8,997 bases of DNA. Origin: Pseudomonadota bacterium. Lineage in GTDB: Bacteria > Myxococcota > Polyangia > Polyangiales > Polyangiaceae. Below are positions 7,226-8,997 of this stretch, piece by piece; positions within the stretch are counted from its first letter, which is position 1, and every line of letters begins with the position of its first letter. Both the position numbers and the translations under genes were made by a program. The stretch covers positions 1 through 8,997 of the forward strand of contig JAEZYO010000522.1 of NCBI GenBank assembly GCA_023419055.1, read 5' to 3'. The notes beneath the pieces are model-generated. The model had not been told where the DNA came from, did no database searches, and saw only the letters and a list, made by a program, of their open reading frames with translations.

Positions 7226-8997
7226 ATGCGACGCGCCCTGCTCGGTGCCGCGATGGTCGTCGCGGCAAGCTTTGCCCCCGGTTGCAAGTGCAGCTCGGAG
7301 AAACCTTACACGCCGTTCGGGGTAGCCTCTTCCCTGCCGGAGGCGGCGCCGCCGCCGACCGTTTCCGTCTCTGCGGCGCCGAGCGCCAGCGCGCCGAGCT
7401 TCGCTCCGCGCAAGGCCGAGCTCGCCCCCGGCGGCGTTCGGACGTGGAACCTCGGCGGTCGAAGCATCCAGGCGCCGGGAGGCCGCCGCTTCGATCAAGC
7501 GGTCGTTTCGGATTTCGACGCGGATGGTGAGAACGAGATCGTGGCCTGGCTCATCGCCGACGGGAGCGCCCCCGCCAGCAAGCCGATCCCCGCAGCGGAG
7601 CTCTGGTTGTTCCCGACCGGCGCGGACGCCCGGGTGCTCCTGCCGCTTCCGACCTTCGTCCCCACTGGCCCGGGCTGCAAGCTCACGACTCGGCTCGAGC
7701 AGACGGGCCCCCACAGCGTCACGCTCGACGTCGCCGCTCGCTGCGAGGCGCGGCTCATTCCGCGCTCGCCTTCGCGCGCCGTCGTGACCCTCACCCCGCT
7801 CGCCGAGGAGCCGATCATCCAGCTGCTCCGCGTGGCCGAGGCTGCTCCAGGGGAGACGCTCTCCGTCTCGGTGATATCGGACGATCGCGACGCGGACGGT
7901 CGTGACGACGCTAGCGTCCGGGTCGATCTCGCGACCACCGGCAAGCCAGTCAGCGCCGATCTCGCGTGGCTCGATCGCGCGGCCGGCGCTTCTCGCGACC
8001 CGAACGAACCGGCGCGCTCACTCGCGCGCTCCGCCTCGCGCGAGGCCCTCCGCGCCAAACAGAAGAAGACCGCCGCCGACGTCGTCGCGCGCGTCGCGCT
8101 GCTCCGCCGACTGGTATCCAGCCTGTGCGCGGAGAGCGCCACGCCTCGACTCTTCGACCGAGACGGCGCGCCGCTCCACTGCGGCAGCCTGGGCGGTTTC
8201 GTCGATTCGCTCGCGGCCGCCGAAATCGAGGCAGAGCTCGCTCAGGGGCGCGTGCTCGAGGCCTTCTCGGCCCACTCCCGCGACGGCTGGTACCTCGGCG
8301 CCATGTCTGCCAAAATCAAGACCACGCTCGAGCGAGAGCTGCTCGCCGCCGTCGACCGACGCAAGGCTATCGCGACGCCCGTCGCCGCGACCCCGCTCGT
8401 TCCCTCCGAGCCTCACTTCAGCGCGCTCGCCTTCGACCCGGATGGAACCCTCGTCGTGCAGACCCCGGGCGGGAGCGTGAAGTTCGGCGCCGACGCGAGC
8501 GCCATCCCGCTCGCCGAGGGCGAAGAACGCCCGCCCGCGCGCCCCCTCGACGTCAGCGCCGGAGGCGCGCGCTGGTTCATGACGACGCTCTCCTGCGATC
8601 GCTCCGAGATCGCCCTCGGCCTGAGCGGCGCCCCAGAGCTCGTGACCTCGGTTCTCGCGCCGCGCCCCGGCGCCTGCACCAAGCGCTTCGACGTCTTCCC
8701 GAAGCCGGTCCCCCTCGGCTTCGCCCCCGGCAAGCTCGAAGCGCTCGTCGGTGGCTCCCGCGTGGGAGAGGCAGGCGCCCTACCGAGCGCAGGCTCGCCA
8801 CGCTCGGCAGACGGACGCTTCATCGTCACCCCCACCCGACTCGGACTCCTCCTTGCCAGTGAGGGAGATCAGAAGAGTGTGCTCTGGGAGCTCGCCTCCG
8901 ACACGCCGAAGGTCACCGACCTCTCCGATTGCGTTCTCGCCCCCGACGCCTCCCGCGCCGCCTGCATCTCCGGCAACCGCGCCTACCTGCTCAAACC
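7226..8997 (+). CDS. Large extracytoplasmic lipoprotein with calcium-type loops, C-terminus beyond the right edge
   Basis: The frame is open from the ATG at 7226 to the window end (590 full codons plus two bases, no stop). The N-terminus has Arg2-Arg3, a hydrophobic core and F-A-P-G-C with Cys20, a plausible though not ideal lipobox. A Pro/Ala/Ser-rich tether follows at about 37-62. Two DxDxDG-x-x-[D/E] loops lie at residues 96-104 and 220-228; such loops occur in FG-GAP/VCBS propeller and dockerin-like calcium sites. Residues ~264-385 are probably helical, and ~396 onward is beta-rich, with turns such as FDPDG and SADGR that suggest propeller-like blades. Cysteines after the lipid site come in near pairs (151/173, 301/319, 457/484, 569/580), consistent with disulfides outside the cytoplasm. 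Lys21 at +2 is unlike the preferred Ser for outer-membrane lipoproteins. It starts 5 nt after the hydratase stop, so it is probably co-transcribed. I do not recognise a specific family. Confidence 0.85.
   Translation, partial: MRRALLGAAMVVAASFAPGCKCSSEKPYTPFGVASSLPEAAPPPTVSVSAAPSASAPSFAPRKAELAPGGVRTWNLGGRSIQAPGGRRFDQAVVSDFDADGENEIVAWLIADGSAPASKPIPAAELWLFPTGADARVLLPLPTFVPTGPGCKLTTRLEQTGPHSVTLDVAARCEARLIPRSPSRAVVTLTPLAEEPIIQLLRVAEAAPGETLSVSVISDDRDADGRDDASVRVDLATTGKPVSADLAWLDRAAGASRDPNEPARSLARSASREALRAKQKKTAADVVARVALLRRLVSSLCAESATPRLFDRDGAPLHCGSLGGFVDSLAAAEIEAELAQGRVLEAFSAHSRDGWYLGAMSAKIKTTLERELLAAVDRRKAIATPVAATPLVPSEPHFSALAFDPDGTLVVQTPGGSVKFGADASAIPLAEGEERPPARPLDVSAGGARWFMTTLSCDRSEIALGLSGAPELVTSVLAPRPGACTKRFDVFPKPVPLGFAPGKLEALVGGSRVGEAGALPSAGSPRSADGRFIVTPTRLGLLLASEGDQKSVLWELASDTPKVTDLSDCVLAPDASRAACISGNRAYLLK

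Noticed and set aside
7230..8862. Arg-rich open frames overlapping the right-hand lipoprotein on both strands.
   Set aside because: They have the low-complexity Arg/Ser/Pro composition of GC-rich shadow frames. The frame starting at 7226 has a signal peptide, a tether and structured domains and stays open for 590 codons.

Overview
The window is GC-rich (visibly around two-thirds G+C) and densely coding. It looks like chromosomal DNA of a myxobacterium or a close relative (Myxococcota, most likely the Polyangia side). This is inferred from the very strong GAG/CTC/GCG/CGC codon preference, a giant cytoplasmic-type TPR protein, two predicted lipoproteins, and short-chain acyl-CoA genes in a tight cluster. 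I see no tRNA, rRNA, CRISPR array, insertion sequence or phage gene.

Layout: five protein genes lie in two divergent groups. The left group is on the minus strand. A 280-aa TPR lipoprotein (4597-5439, probable TTG start) is followed, after 135 bp, by a very large TPR-like gene. That gene starts at 4461 and runs off the left edge with no stop, giving 1487 codons in the window. The right group is on the plus strand: a 3-hydroxybutyryl-CoA dehydrogenase (5530-6432), an enoyl-CoA hydratase (6435-7220) and a large extracytoplasmic lipoprotein (7226 to the right edge, 590 codons, no stop). Gaps of only 2 and 5 nt mark the right group as an operon. A 90-bp divergent intergenic region (5440-5529) separates the groups.

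Function: the dehydrogenase and hydratase catalyse consecutive steps of short-chain beta-oxidation or its reverse (3-hydroxyacyl-CoA <-> 3-ketoacyl-CoA; enoyl-CoA <-> 3-hydroxyacyl-CoA). All key catalytic residues are present in both. The third gene, a lipoprotein with two DxDxDG calcium-type loops and a beta-rich C-terminal part, has no obvious metabolic link to them. On the left, a predicted outer-membrane TPR lipoprotein sits next to a giant TPR protein that has no signal peptide. This pairing recalls the AglT/GltE and AgmK/GltI types of component in the Myxococcus gliding-motility cluster, but that parallel is a hypothesis only.

The most striking structure is a strict ~72-residue register in the giant protein: a proline followed exactly 19 residues later by an aromatic residue, usually Trp. 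The next is a perfect dyad that exactly fills the 17-bp spacer of a candidate promoter in front of that gene. The rest is well explained by known families, and I do not see clear evidence of a wholly new system.
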